From Blastococcus atacamensis (lineage in GTDB: Bacteria; Actinomycetota; Actinomycetes; Mycobacteriales; Geodermatophilaceae), in NCBI RefSeq assembly GCF_002938425.1, contig NZ_POQU01000023.1, positions 1-42,332 of the forward strand: 42,332 bases of DNA, given 5' to 3'. The translations under genes and the position numbers were made by a program. This document shows, one piece after another, positions 27,433 to 36,533 of this stretch (the stretch's first letter is position 1; every line of letters starts with the position of its first letter). The notes under the pieces are model-generated. The model was not told where the DNA came from. It worked only from the letters and a program-made list of their open reading frames with translations, and searched no databases.

Positions 27433-28803
27433 GTGGCTGACTGGTACACGAACTTCGCGAACTCCGGCTTCGGCACCACGATCACCAAGCAGCTGGGCCT
27501 TCCGCGGCCGGCGGTGCTGCGCCGCTACGAGCCTGGACAGCCGCTGCTGCCGGGCCCGGTGGTCATCGGCTCGGCCGGCCAGGGCCGGCTGCGCGACACC
27601 GTCTCCGCCGTCCTCAAGGACGCCGGGGTGACAGTGCTGTCGCCGGTGACGGCCGACGGCTCGACCGACGGGGAGAAGCTCGGCGCCGTCGTCCTCGACG
27701 CCACGGGCCTGTCCTCGCCCGGTGACCTCGCCAGCGCGCACGACTTCCTGGCCCCGGCGATCAAGCGGCTGCGCCCGAGTGGCCGCGTGCTGATCCTCGC
27801 CGACCCGCCGCAGGCCGCTGACTCCCCGGCGCAGGCCGCGGCGCGGCAGGCGATCGACGGGCTGGTGCGCTCGATCGGCAAGGAGCTGCTCAACGGCTCG
27901 ACGGCGAACGCGGTCTACGTGCCCGAGGGCGCCGAGGCGTCGGTCGCCAGCCCGCTGAAGTTCTTCCTCTCCGGCCGCTCCGCCTACGTCGACGGCCAGC
28001 TGCTCACGCTGTCGCCGGCCGACGTGCCCACCGGTGAGGACGCCGAGAAGCCGCTGGCCGGCAAGGTCGCCGTCGTCACCGGTGCCGCCCGGGGCATCGG
28101 CGCGGCCATCGCCCAGGTCATGGCCCGCGACGGCGCCCACGTCGTCGCCGTCGACATCCCGGCCGCCGGCGACAGCCTGGCGAAGGTCGCGAACGAGATC
28201 GGCGGAACGGCGCTGCAGCTCGACATCACCGCCTCCGACGCCCCGCAGCGGCTGGTCGAGCACCTGCGCGAGCGGCATCACGCGGGCGTAGGACCTGGCG
28301 TGGACATCGTCGTGCACAACGCCGGCATCACCCGCGACAAGCTGCTGGTGAACATGGACGCCGCCCGCTGGAACTCGGTGATGGCGGTCAACCTGCAGGC
28401 GCAGCTGGACATCACGCAGGCACTGCTGGACGACGGCGACGTGCTCAACGACGGCGCCCGGATCGTCTGCGTTTCCTCCCAGTCGGGCATCGCGGGCAAC
28501 CGCGGTCAGACCAACTACGCGGCGTCCAAGGCCGGCGTCATCGGCATGGTGCGTGCCTGGGCCCCGCAGTTCGCGGAGCGGAACGCGACCATCAACGCCG
28601 TCGCGCCGGGCTTCATCATCACCGAGATGACGGCGAAGATGCCGCTGGGCACCCGTGAAGTCGGCTCGCGCATCAACTCGCTGCAGCAGGGCGGGCTGCC
28701 GGTCGACGTCGCCGAGACGATCGCCTGGCTGTCGCAGCCGGGCAGCGCGGGCGTGAACGGCCAGACGGTGCGGGTCTGCGGCCAGTCGATGCTGGGCGCC
28801 TGA
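27433..28803 (+). CDS. fabG4: High-molecular-weight 3-oxoacyl reductase (FabG4 type)
   Basis: In this 456-residue protein, residues 1-200 form a degenerate flavodoxin-like Rossmann domain and residues 205-456 a complete short-chain reductase: nucleotide motif TGAARGIG (216-223), NAG (VVHNAGITRDK), catalytic Ser348/349 in VCVSSQSGIAG, and Tyr362/Lys366 in NYAASKAG. This two-domain form is FabG4, which uses NADH and acts on 3-oxoacyl-CoA. Length agrees with the mycobacterial protein (454). The GTG at 27433 is preceded by GGAAGGACAT. Its stop overlaps the HtdX start by one base. Confidence 0.93.
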   Translation: MADWYTNFANSGFGTTITKQLGLPRPAVLRRYEPGQPLLPGPVVIGSAGQGRLRDTVSAVLKDAGVTVLSPVTADGSTDGEKLGAVVLDATGLSSPGDLASAHDFLAPAIKRLRPSGRVLILADPPQAADSPAQAAARQAIDGLVRSIGKELLNGSTANAVYVPEGAEASVASPLKFFLSGRSAYVDGQLLTLSPADVPTGEDAEKPLAGKVAVVTGAARGIGAAIAQVMARDGAHVVAVDIPAAGDSLAKVANEIGGTALQLDITASDAPQRLVEHLRERHHAGVGPGVDIVVHNAGITRDKLLVNMDAARWNSVMAVNLQAQLDITQALLDDGDVLNDGARIVCVSSQSGIAGNRGQTNYAASKAGVIGMVRAWAPQFAERNATINAVAPGFIITEMTAKMPLGTREVGSRINSLQQGGLPVDVAETIAWLSQPGSAGVNGQTVRVCGQSMLGA

Positions 28804-29657
28804 TGGGCACCACCGTGCTGGACGCGCCGCCGAACATGGCGGCGCTCTTCGCCAGGGCCGCGCTCACCGCGCGCGGCCGCGGCGGGGACCTGCCCGACAC
28901 GCGGCTGGCCCGCACCGGCGTGACCGTCGAGCCCGGGAGCCTGGCCGACTACGCCCGGGTGTGCCGGTTCCCGCTCAGCGACACGCTGCCGGCGACCTAT
29001 CCGCACATGCTCACCTTTCCGCTCCAGATGGCGCTGATGAGCGACCGCGCGTTCCCGCTGGCCCTCCCCGGGCTGGTGCACGTGCGCAACCGCATCGACG
29101 CCGTCCGGCCGATCGGCTCGGGCGAGACCCTCGACCTGGAGGTGTGGGCGGAGCGGTTCGCGAGCCACCGCAGCGGCGCGACCGTCGACCTGTGCGCGTC
29201 GGTCTCGGCCGGCGGCGCGGAGGTGTGGCGGAGCCGCTCCACCTACCTGGCGCGCGGCGCGAAGGCACCGGCCGGTGCACCGGATTCCGATGTGACGGTG
29301 GACGTCGGCGACCTGGGCCACCCGGTGGCCACCTGGCGGATCCCCGACGACGCGGGACGCCGCTACGCCAAGGTCTCCGGCGACGTGAACCCGATCCACC
29401 TGTCGGGCCTCACCGCCAAGGCGTTCGGCTTCAAGCGGGCGATCGCGCACGGCATGTGGGTCAAGGCCCGCGTGCTCGCGGCGGTGGAGAACCGGCTGCC
29501 GGAGGCGTTCACCGTCGACGTCGGCTTCCGCAAGCCGCTGTTCCTCCCCTCGACGGTCACCCTGGCGACGGCGGCGACCGGCGGCGGCTGGGACGCCGCG
29601 GTCCGGAACGCGAAGAGCGGCACCGAGCACCTGCTCGCCACCGTCCGCCCGCTCTAG
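28803..29657 (+). CDS. (R)-specific enoyl-CoA hydratase, HtdX-like double hotdog
   Basis: This 284-residue MaoC-like dehydratase has an N-terminal degenerate hotdog and a C-terminal active hotdog carrying the hydratase motif SGDVNPIHLSGLTAKAFGF and the helix AIAHGMWVKARVL. It matches the HtdX group, which acts on 3-hydroxyacyl-CoA/enoyl-CoA next to FabG4 in mycobacteria. The ATG overlaps the fabG4 TGA, so translation is coupled. With FabG4 it could run either the reductive direction of chain building or the oxidative one; sequence does not settle this. Confidence 0.9.
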   Translation: MGTTVLDAPPNMAALFARAALTARGRGGDLPDTRLARTGVTVEPGSLADYARVCRFPLSDTLPATYPHMLTFPLQMALMSDRAFPLALPGLVHVRNRIDAVRPIGSGETLDLEVWAERFASHRSGATVDLCASVSAGGAEVWRSRSTYLARGAKAPAGAPDSDVTVDVGDLGHPVATWRIPDDAGRRYAKVSGDVNPIHLSGLTAKAFGFKRAIAHGMWVKARVLAAVENRLPEAFTVDVGFRKPLFLPSTVTLATAATGGGWDAAVRNAKSGTEHLLATVRPL

Positions 29658-29712
29658 AAGGCCCGTTCCTCTCACCACTCGCAAGCTCGCAGTGAGCCTT
29701 CCCACGGGGCCG
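29658..29712. repeat. Hairpin repeat family, copy A (terminator-like)
   Basis: AAGGCCCGTTCC and CACGGGGCCG are the feet and CACCACTCGCAAGCTCGCAG the apex region. It begins at the htdX-like stop codon. It shares its apex almost exactly with copy B at 1551-1611 (minus strand). Confidence 0.6.
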
Positions 29713-29745
29713 ACGAGCGAGCCGGACTGAAGGAAGACTCCTCCC

Positions 29746-30960
29746 ATGCCTGTCTCGTTCGACCTCACCGAGGACCAGCGAGAGCTGCAGAAGTGGGTGC
29801 ACGAGTTCGCCGCGAACGTCGTCCGCCCGGCGGCGAGCGAGTACGACGAGCGGGAGGACTTCCCGTGGCCGGTGCTGCAGGAGGCCGCCAAGATCGGGCT
29901 CTACAGCCTGGACTTCTTCGCCACCCAGTGGTTCGACGAGTCCGGGCTCGGCATCCCGCTCACCATGGAGGAGCTCTTCTGGGGTGACGCCGGCATCGGG
30001 CTGGCGATCGTGGGGACGACGCTGGCCGCCGCCAGCGTGCGGGCCAACGGCACCGACGAGCAGGTCGGGCAGTGGATCCCCGCGATGTTCGGCACCGAGT
30101 CCGAGCCGAAGGTCGCCGCCTTCTGCTCGTCGGAGCCCGACGCCGGGTCAGACGTCGGCGCGATGCGCACCCGCGCCGTCTACGACGAGACGACCGACGA
30201 GTGGGTGCTCAACGGCACCAAGACGTGGGCGACCAACGGCGGCATCGCCGACATCCACGTGGTGAACGCCGTCGTCGACCCGGAGCTGAAGGCCCGCGGG
30301 CACGCCAGCTTCGTCGTCCCGCCGGGTACCAGGGGCATCTCGCAGGGGCAGAAGTTCCTCAAGCACGGCATCCGCGCCTCGCACACAGCCGAGGTCGTGC
30401 TCGAGGACTGCCGCATCCCCGGCGACTGCCTGCTCGGCGGCAAGGAGAAGCTGGAGCAGCGGCTGGCGCGGGCCCGCGAGGGGCAGAAGAGCGGCCGCAC
30501 GCAGCCCTCGATGGCGACGTTCGAGCGCACCCGCCCCGCGGTCGGCGCCCAGGCGGTGGGGGTGGCCCGCGCCGCCTACGACTACGCGCTGGAGTACGCC
30601 AAGACCCGGGTGCAGTTCGGTCGCCCGATCATCGAGAACCAGGCGATCGCGTTCCTGCTCGCAGACATGAAGACCTCGATCGACGCCGCCCGGCTGCTGG
30701 TGTGGCGGGCGGCGTGGATGGCGCGCAACGGGCAGCAGTTCACCGCCGCCGAGGGGTCGATGTCCAAGCTGGTGGCCGGCGAGACGGCCGTCCGGGTCAC
30801 CGAGAAGGCCATGCAGATCCTGGGCGGCAACGGGTTCACCCGCGAGTACCCGGTCGAGCGCATGGCGCGCGACGCGAAGATCTACACGATCTTCGAGGGG
30901 ACCTCGGAGATTCAGCGCCTGGTCATCGCCCGCACGATCTCCGGCGTGCACATCCGCTGA
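29746..30960 (+). CDS. Acyl-CoA dehydrogenase
   Basis: The 404-residue FAD enzyme makes trans-2-enoyl-Co[18 protein letters not shown] and TKTWATNGG contact FAD and substrate, [23 protein letters not shown] and [20 protein letters not shown] form the C-terminal bundle, and the catalytic base is Glu384 in [12 protein letters not shown]. This position and length fit short/medium-chain dehydrogenases. Electrons would pass to ETF, whose genes are not here. It is 88 bases after the dehydratase gene, with a hairpin between, and may have its own promoter. GGAAG lies before the ATG. Confidence 0.94.
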   Translation: MPVSFDLTEDQRELQKWVHEFAANVVRPAASEYDEREDFPWPVLQEAAKIGLYSLDFFATQWFDESGLGIPLTMEELFWGDAGIGLAIVGTTLAAASVRANGTDEQVGQWIPAMFGTESEPKVAAFCSSEPDAGSDVGAMRTRAVYDETTDEWVLNGTKTWATNGGIADIHVVNAVVDPELKARGHASFVVPPGTRGISQGQKFLKHGIRASHTAEVVLEDCRIPGDCLLGGKEKLEQRLARAREGQKSGRTQPSMATFERTRPAVGAQAVGVARAAYDYALEYAKTRVQFGRPIIENQAIAFLLADMKTSIDAARLLVWRAAWMARNGQQFTAAEGSMSKLVAGETAVRVTEKAMQILGGNGFTREYPVERMARDAKIYTIFEGTSEIQRLVIARTISGVHIR

Positions 30961-30990
30961 TCGCGGATCGGTCCGCCTAGAGTCGGCGCG

Positions 30991-31026
30991 ACGAGACGGA
31001 CGAGACGGACGAGACGGACGACGCGG
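30991..31026 (+). repeat. 9-bp tandem repeat upstream of the sortase gene
   Basis: ACGAGACGG is repeated three times exactly (30991-31017), followed by the variant ACGACGCGG. It lies in the probable leader of the sortase gene: a TAGAGT -10-like hexamer sits at 30978-30983. The ribosome site GGGGGAG follows directly. Confidence 0.7.
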
Positions 31027-31035
31027 GGGAGTCAG

Positions 31036-31773
31036 GTGGACGGCGAGGGGACGGGCGGCTGGCGGTCCGTGGTCCGGGGGATCGGCGAGGTGCTGATCAC
31101 CGGCGGACTGGTGCTGCTGCTCTTCGTCGTCTACGAGCTGTACGTCACCGACTACCTCACCGGCCGGCGGCAGGACGAGCTCACCCAGGAGCTGCGCGAG
31201 CAGTGGCAGCAGCCGCCGGGTGAGACCCGGCAGCTGCGCCAGGTGGAGATCGGCGACGCCTTCGGCGTCCTGCGCATCCCGCGGCTGGGCGAGGACTACG
31301 CCCGGGTCATCCTCGAGGGCACCAGCGAGGCCGAGCTGTCGCAGGGACCCGGGCACTACGAGGGGACGGCGATGCCCGGTGAGGCCGGGAACGTGGCGCT
31401 GGCCGGGCACCGGGTCGGCAAGGGCTCACCGTTCCTCGAGCTGGACGCGATGCGGCCCGGCGACCCCATCGTGGTGGAGACCGCGGACAGCTGGTTCGTC
31501 TACCGGGTGCTCGGCGACCCGGCCACCGGCGATCTCGCCGCCGATCCCAGCGGCATCCCGGGCCGGCAGATCGTCCGGCCGGCCGACGTCGACGTCATCG
31601 CCCCGACGCCGAACCAGGCGGCATCCGGGCCGACCGGGTCGTACCTGACCCTGACCACCTGTCATCCGCGGTTCTCCGCCCGTGAGCGGCTGATCATCCA
31701 CGCGCGGCTGGAGGGCGGGGCGCTGCCCAAGGCGGACCTGCCCGACGGCCCGCCGGCGCTGTTCGAGGGCTGA
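31036..31773 (+). CDS. Class E sortase
   Basis: The 245-residue membrane transpeptidase has a single N-terminal membrane anchor (about 17-37), a charged linker, then the sortase barrel. Catalytic His125 lies in VALAGHRVG, Cys209 in LTLTTCHPRFSARERL, and Arg218 follows the Cys. The TLTTCHP signature and Arg spacing are those of class E sortases, the actinobacterial housekeeping enzymes that attach LAxTG-bearing proteins to the cell wall. No substrate protein with such a tail is in the window. The GTG at 31036 has GGGGGAG upstream. A 51-residue membrane protein follows 11 bases later. Confidence 0.93.
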   Translation: MDGEGTGGWRSVVRGIGEVLITGGLVLLLFVVYELYVTDYLTGRRQDELTQELREQWQQPPGETRQLRQVEIGDAFGVLRIPRLGEDYARVILEGTSEAELSQGPGHYEGTAMPGEAGNVALAGHRVGKGSPFLELDAMRPGDPIVVETADSWFVYRVLGDPATGDLAADPSGIPGRQIVRPADVDVIAPTPNQAASGPTGSYLTLTTCHPRFSARERLIIHARLEGGALPKADLPDGPPALFEG

Positions 31774-31784
31774 GGGGAGCACAC

Positions 31785-31940
31785 GTGTACGGCTGGATCT
31801 GGCGTCACCTGCCCGGCGGGACGGGGCTGAAGACGCTGCAGGCGCTCGTGCTGGTCGCGGCGGTGTGCGCGCTGCTGCTGTTCGTCGTCTTCCCGTGGGT
31901 GGAGCCGCACCTGCCCTTCAACGACGTCACCGTCGACTGA
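31785..31940 (+). CDS. Small single-pass membrane protein paired with the sortase
   Basis: The 51-residue product is MYGWIWRHLPGGTGLKTLQ followed by a hydrophobic segment (ALVLVAAVCALLLFVVFPWV, about 20-39) and a short acidic outer tail (PFNDVTVD). The same kind of small protein lies next to class E sortase genes in other actinobacteria, so a partner or assembly role is plausible but unproven. GAGGGGAG precedes the GTG start, and the gene lies 11 bases after the sortase stop. It is short, but the ribosome site, membrane segment and context support it. Confidence 0.8.
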   Translation: MYGWIWRHLPGGTGLKTLQALVLVAAVCALLLFVVFPWVEPHLPFNDVTVD

Positions 31941-31945
31941 GCCCC

Positions 31946-31969
31946 CCCGGCGCGGGGAGATGCGCCGGG
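31946..31969 (+). terminator. Terminator hairpin after the sortase operon
   Basis: CCCGGCGC and GCGCCGGG form an 8-bp stem with an 8-base loop 5 bases after the small-protein stop codon. Confidence 0.5.
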
Positions 31970-31973
31970 CGGG

Positions 31974-31991
31974 TGTGACGGAACGGTCACA
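31974..31991. promoter_or_regulatory. Palindromic candidate operator upstream of the peptide ABC operon
   Basis: TGTGAC, 6 bases, GTCACA is a perfect dyad 106 bases upstream of the first transporter gene. It resembles CRP-type sites, but the spacing between TGTGA and TCACA is 8 rather than 6, so the cognate regulator is uncertain. Confidence 0.4.
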
Positions 31992-32096
31992 GCCGCGCAA
32001 CGATTCGCCGCAGCTCCGGTCTCGGGTCGCGGACCAGCGCGGACGGGTCCAGGGTCGGAGGACGGACGACGTCTCCTCGACCTCGGAGGTTCCCCG

Positions 32097-33620
32097 GTGC
32101 GTTCCACCCGCCTGCTCGCCCTCGCCGCCGTCGGCGCCCTGTCGCTCACCGCCTGCAGCGGGGGCGGTGACAGCGTGGACACCGGTGGCGGGAGCGGCGG
32201 TGACAACGTGCTGATCGCCGCGGTCAGCGCCCAGCCCGACCAGTTCGACCCGCACGTCACCAACGCCTACGCGAGCTTCCAGGTGCTGGAGAACGTCTAC
32301 GACACCCTGGTGGTCCCCAACGCCGAGGACCTCACGATGGAGCCGAGCCTGGCGACGGAGTGGACGACCAGCGAGGACGACCTGGAGTGGCGGTTCACCC
32401 TCCGCGAGGGCGTCACCTTCCACGACGGCAGTGAGTTCGACTCCGCCGACGTCGTCTACTCCTACAACCGGATCATCGACGAGGAGCTGAGCAACTCCTA
32501 CCGCTTCGCCACCGTCGAGTCGGTCGAGGCCGACGGCCCGCAGACCGTCGTCATCCGGGTCACCCAGCCCACTCCGAACCTGCCGGCGCTGATCGGCTCG
32601 TTCAAGGGCATGGCGATCATCCCCGAGGGCGCGGCCGAGGACGTCGACCTCACCACCGAGGCCGTCGGCACCGGCCCGTTCCGGCTGGAGAGCTCCAGCG
32701 CCAGCAGCACGGTGCTCACCGCGAACGAGGACTACTGGGGGCAGGCGCCGAGCATCGACGGCGTCGAGTTCCGCTACATCACCGAGCCGGCGGCGGCGCT
32801 CACCGCGCTGCAGAACGGCGAGGTCCAGTGGACCGACAACATCCCGCCGCAGCAGGTGGACGCCCTGGGCGGTGACGACTCCGTGGAGCTCGCCACCACG
32901 CCGAGCGTCGACTACTGGTACATGAGCATGAACTTCGCGCGGCCACCGTTCGACAACCCACAGGTGCGCAGGGCGATCGCCACGGCCGTCGACCGGGAGG
33001 CGGTCACCCAGGCGGCCCGGTTCGACGCCGCGCAGCCCAACCAGACGGCCATTCCGGAGGACAGCTTCTTCCACACCGACTACGCGCCCTTCGACGTCGA
33101 CGTCGAGGCGGCCCGCCAGCTGATCGAGCAGTCGGGGGTCCCCACGCCGATCCGGATGGGCCTGATGGTCACCGACGAGTACCCCGAGACGGTCACCGCC
33201 GCCCAGGTCATCGCCAGCCAGCTGGAGCCCATCGGCATCGAGGTCGAGGTGCAGACGACGGACTTCGCGACCTGGCTGGACCGCCAGTCCCAGGGCGACT
33301 TCGACGCCTTCATGCTCGGCTGGCTGGGCAACGTGGACCCGTTCGACTTCTACCACGCCCAGCACATCACCGGCGGGGCCAGCAACTACCAGAAGTACAG
33401 CAACCCGCAGGTCGACGACCTGCTCACCCGCGCCTCGACCGAGACCGACGAGAAGTCCCGCAAGGACCTCTACGACCAGGCCACCCGGCTGATCGTCGAC
33501 GACGTCTCCTACCTGTACCTCTACAACCCCGACGTGGTGCAGGCCTGGGCGCCGGGGCTGTCCGGCTACGAGATCCGGGCCGACAAGGCCATCAACTTCG
33601 AGGGCGTGGAGCTGCCCTGA
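32097..33620 (+). CDS. Peptide/nickel ABC transporter substrate-binding lipoprotein
   Basis: The 507-residue SBP_bac_5 family protein captures oligopeptides or similar solutes outside the membrane. A lipoprotein signal ends in LSLTAC with Cys20 as the acylated residue, followed by a flexible Gly/Ser linker. Family landmarks are QFDPHVTNAYASFQVLENVY, WTTSEDDLEWRFTLREGVTF, TGPFRLES, NEDYWGQAPSIDGVEF and the C-terminal domain with RRAIATAVDREAV. Specificity within the family cannot be read. The GTG at 32097 is preceded by CGGAGG. It starts a five-gene operon; its stop overlaps the first permease start. Confidence 0.93.
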   Translation: MRSTRLLALAAVGALSLTACSGGGDSVDTGGGSGGDNVLIAAVSAQPDQFDPHVTNAYASFQVLENVYDTLVVPNAEDLTMEPSLATEWTTSEDDLEWRFTLREGVTFHDGSEFDSADVVYSYNRIIDEELSNSYRFATVESVEADGPQTVVIRVTQPTPNLPALIGSFKGMAIIPEGAAEDVDLTTEAVGTGPFRLESSSASSTVLTANEDYWGQAPSIDGVEFRYITEPAAALTALQNGEVQWTDNIPPQQVDALGGDDSVELATTPSVDYWYMSMNFARPPFDNPQVRRAIATAVDREAVTQAARFDAAQPNQTAIPEDSFFHTDYAPFDVDVEAARQLIEQSGVPTPIRMGLMVTDEYPETVTAAQVIASQLEPIGIEVEVQTTDFATWLDRQSQGDFDAFMLGWLGNVDPFDFYHAQHITGGASNYQKYSNPQVDDLLTRASTETDEKSRKDLYDQATRLIVDDVSYLYLYNPDVVQAWAPGLSGYEIRADKAINFEGVELP

Positions 33621-34558
33621 CCGGTTACCTGCTGCGGCGGGTCGGCCAGTCGCTGGTCGTCCTCGCCGGCGTGAGCGTCATCGTGTTCGCCCTGGTGCAC
33701 CTCGTACCGGGCGATCCGGTGCGGCTCGCCCTCGGTACCCGCTTCTCCCAGGAGACCTACGACGCCCTGCGCGAGCGGTCGGGCCTGGACCGGCCGCTGG
33801 TCGAGCAGTTCTTCACCTGGTTCGCCCGGGCGCTCGGCGGTGACCTGGGCGTGAGCTTCCGCAGCGGTGACACGGTGACCTCGCTCATCGCCGAGCGGTT
33901 GCCGGCCACGCTGACGCTCGCCTTCGCGTCGATCCTGGTGGCGCTGGTGATCGCGATCCCGCTGGGCACGCTGTCGGCGCTGCGGCCCCGCTCGGTCGTG
34001 GACCGGGTGGCCACAGTGCTCAGCCAGATCGGCATCTCGGTGCCGGACTTCTGGATGGCGATCGTGCTGATCCTCGTGTTCGCCGGAACGCTGGGCTGGC
34101 TGCCGACGGGCGGCTACGTGCCGCTGTCCGAGGACCCGGGCGGGTGGCTGGCCCGCCTGGTCATGCCGGCGGTCGTCACCGGCGTCGTCTCCGGGTCGGT
34201 GATCACCCGGTTCGTCCGGTCCAGCGTCCTGGAGGCACTGGGCGCCGACCACGTGCGGACGGCGCAGGCCAAGGGGCTGCCGACGCGGCAGGTGTTCACC
34301 TGGCACGTGGTGCGCAACGCGCTGCTGCCCCTGGTCACGGTGACCGGCGTCCAGCTGGCCTACCTGCTCTCCGGTGTGGTCGTGGTGGAGATCGTCTTCT
34401 CCTGGCCGGGGCTCGGGCAGCTGGCCCTGCAGTCGGTCGAGGCCCGCGACTACCCGGTGCTGCAGGGCGCGATCCTGCTGTTCGCGCTGGTCTTCCTCGT
34501 CATCAACCTGGTGGTCGACCTGCTCTACACCGCCATCGACCCGCGGATCCGCCGATGA
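33617..34558 (+). CDS. Peptide ABC transporter permease 1 (DppB type), probable CTG start
   Basis: The ~313-residue inner-membrane permease has six predicted segments. The opening TGYLLRRVGQSLVVLAGVSV and VHLVPGDPVRLALG is standard for DppB proteins, and the EAA-type cytoplasmic loop (EALGADHVRTAQAKGLP) that binds the ATPase is intact. The first ATG/GTG/TTG in frame is the GTG at 33671, which would remove the conserved first 18 residues. A CTG at 33617 restores them, has GGAG 5 bases upstream, and forms a CTGA overlap with the preceding stop, like the ATGA/GTGA overlaps in the rest of the operon. I therefore infer a rare CTG start; a base error is the alternative. Confidence 0.88.
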   Translation: MTGYLLRRVGQSLVVLAGVSVIVFALVHLVPGDPVRLALGTRFSQETYDALRERSGLDRPLVEQFFTWFARALGGDLGVSFRSGDTVTSLIAERLPATLTLAFASILVALVIAIPLGTLSALRPRSVVDRVATVLSQIGISVPDFWMAIVLILVFAGTLGWLPTGGYVPLSEDPGGWLARLVMPAVVTGVVSGSVITRFVRSSVLEALGADHVRTAQAKGLPTRQVFTWHVVRNALLPLVTVTGVQLAYLLSGVVVVEIVFSWPGLGQLALQSVEARDYPVLQGAILLFALVFLVINLVVDLLYTAIDPRIRR

Positions 34559-35517
34559 CCTCCCAGCCGGGTCCTGCTGCATCGAGCGCGCCGAAGCCCA
34601 CCGCTCCCCTGAAGCCGGCCAGGCCGCGCTGGCGGGAGACCCTCGGACTGCTGCTGCGCAACCCGACGGCCGCCGTCGCGGCGGCCCTGCTCCTCGGCGT
34701 GATCCTCGTGGCGATCCTCGACGAGACGCTGGCGCCGACCGGTCCCAACGAGATCGACGTCGACGAGCGGCTGCAGCCGCCCAGCGGCGAGCACCTGTTC
34801 GGCACCGACGACCTGGGCCGCGACATCTTCAGCCGGGTCATCCTCGGGGCGGCGGTGTCGCTGCGGGTGGGGCTGTTCGCCGTCGGCATCGCGCTGGTGA
34901 TCGGCAGCGCCATCGGTCTGCTCGCCGGCTACTACGGCAGGTGGGTGGACGACGTCCTGATGCGGTTCATGGACATGCTCTTCGCCTTCCCGGCGGTGCT
35001 GCTGGCCATCGCCGTCCTCGCCGTCCGGGGGCCCGGGTCGGGCAACACCGCGCTGGCGATCGGCATCGTCTACATCCCGATCTTCGCCCGCGTGACCCGC
35101 GCCAGCGTGCTGGGCGTCCGCGAGGAGGTCTACGTGCGCGCCTCCCGCTCGGTGGGGGCCTCGGACTTCCGGATCCTCACCCGGCACGTGCTGCCCAACG
35201 CCGCGCCGCCGATCATCGTGCAGGCCTCGATCAGCCTGGCATTCGCCGTCCTGGCCGAGGCGGCGCTGTCCTTCCTCGGGCTGGGCACGCAGCCGCCGAA
35301 CCCCTCGTGGGGCCTGATGCTGGCCGAGGGGCGCGGGTACCTGCAGATCGCCTGGTGGCTGGCCTTCTTCCCCGGGATGGCGATCTTCCTGACGGTGCTC
35401 TGCTTCAACCTGCTCGGCGACGGCCTGCGCGACGTCCTGGACCCGCGGCAGCGGACGCTGATGGGCGCGGCATCCGGGGCGGCTCCCGCCGGCTCCGAGG
35501 AGGGGGGCGACCGGTGA
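34555..35517 (+). CDS. Peptide ABC transporter permease 2 (DppC type)
   Basis: The 320-residue second permease has a proline-rich cytoplasmic N-terminus, a first membrane segment (about 38-55), the DppC hallmark [20 protein letters not shown] in the outer loop, and the EAA loop [20 protein letters not shown] before [12 protein letters not shown]. It pairs with permease 1 to form the pore. ATGA overlaps with permease 1, and its stop overlaps the next gene (GTGA). The short C-terminal tail ([13 protein letters not shown]) is variable. Confidence 0.93.
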   Translation: MTSQPGPAASSAPKPTAPLKPARPRWRETLGLLLRNPTAAVAAALLLGVILVAILDETLAPTGPNEIDVDERLQPPSGEHLFGTDDLGRDIFSRVILGAAVSLRVGLFAVGIALVIGSAIGLLAGYYGRWVDDVLMRFMDMLFAFPAVLLAIAVLAVRGPGSGNTALAIGIVYIPIFARVTRASVLGVREEVYVRASRSVGASDFRILTRHVLPNAAPPIIVQASISLAFAVLAEAALSFLGLGTQPPNPSWGLMLAEGRGYLQIAWWLAFFPGMAIFLTVLCFNLLGDGLRDVLDPRQRTLMGAASGAAPAGSEEGGDR

Positions 35518-36533
35518 CCGCACCGGTGCTGGAGGTGTCGGACCTGCGGGTGCGGCTGCGCACGCCGCGCGGCCCCGCCGACGTCGTCAACGGGCTGTCC
35601 TACACCGTGGGGCCGGGCGAGACGGTCGCGGTCGTCGGGGAGTCCGGCAGTGGCAAGAGCGTCTCGGTGCTGGCCCTGCTGGGCCTGCTGCCGGCGCGGG
35701 TGGCGACCGTCAGCGGGCGGGCGCTGCTGCAGGGCGAGGACCTGCTCACGATGAAGCCGGAGCGGCTGCGCCAGGTGCGCGGCCCGGGCGCGGGCATGGT
35801 GTTCCAGGACCCGATGACCTCGCTGAACCCGGTGCTCACCATCGGCCGCCAGCTCATCGAGGGGATCCGCGCGCACGGCGACGTCGACAAGGCCGCCGCC
35901 CGCCGTCGCGCCGCCGACCTGCTGGGCGAGGTGGGCCTGCCCGATCCCGAGCGCGCGCTGGACCGCTATCCGCACGAGCTCTCCGGCGGGATGCGGCAGC
36001 GGGTGGTCATCGCGATCGCGCTGAGCAACTCCCCGGCGCTGCTGATCGCCGACGAGGCCACGACGGCCCTCGACGTCACCGTGCAGGCGCAGATCATCGA
36101 CCTGGTCGAGAAGCTCCAGGCCGAGCGCGGCACCGGCGTCATCTGGATCACCCACGACCTCGGCGTCGTCGCGGGCATCGCCGACCGGGTGCTGGTGATG
36201 TACGGCGGGCGCTGCGTGGAGGACGGCACGGTCGACGACGTCCTCGAGCGGCCGGCCCACCCCTACACGCGCGGGCTGCTGGGCGCCCTGCCCGACCTGG
36301 CCGAACCGGTGGATGGCGTCGTCCCCGACCTGGCGACCGTGCCGGGCACCCCGCCGCCGCCGACCGACCTGCCGAAGGGCTGCGTGTTCTGGCCGCGCTG
36401 CCCGGTGCGCGGGGACGCGCGCTGCGAGCACGAGCAGCCGCCGCTGGCGGTCATCGGCTCCGCGGCCGCGACGCTGCCGCACCGCGCGGCCACCTGGTGC
36501 ACCGAAGGTCCGGAAGGGGGGCGGGCGGGGTGA
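35514..36533 (+). CDS. Peptide ABC transporter ATPase (DppD type)
   Basis: The 339-residue ATP-binding subunit has Walker [10 protein letters not shown], a Q-loop in [13 protein letters not shown], signature LSGGMRQRV, Walker [15 protein letters not shown] and switch His in [12 protein letters not shown]. The C-terminal oligopeptide-transporter extension has the cysteine cluster [19 protein letters not shown] that in homologues binds an iron-sulfur cluster. The Walker B reads DEA where most ABC ATPases have DEP; the same variant occurs in many actinobacterial Opp/Dpp proteins. GTG start overlapping the preceding stop. Confidence 0.94.
   Translation: MTAPVLEVSDLRVRLRTPRGPADVVNGLSYTVGPGETVAVVGESGSGKSVSVLALLGLLPARVATVSGRALLQGEDLLTMKPERLRQVRGPGAGMVFQDPMTSLNPVLTIGRQLIEGIRAHGDVDKAAARRRAADLLGEVGLPDPERALDRYPHELSGGMRQRVVIAIALSNSPALLIADEATTALDVTVQAQIIDLVEKLQAERGTGVIWITHDLGVVAGIADRVLVMYGGRCVEDGTVDDVLERPAHPYTRGLLGALPDLAEPVDGVVPDLATVPGTPPPPTDLPKGCVFWPRCPVRGDARCEHEQPPLAVIGSAAATLPHRAATWCTEGPEGGRAG

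Noticed and set aside
30991-31026. CRISPR-like array
   Set aside because: Units are 9 bases with no spacers; it is a simple tandem repeat.
31974-31991. Canonical CRP/GlxR binding site
   Set aside because: The half-sites are separated by 8 bases instead of 6; kept only as an unassigned operator.
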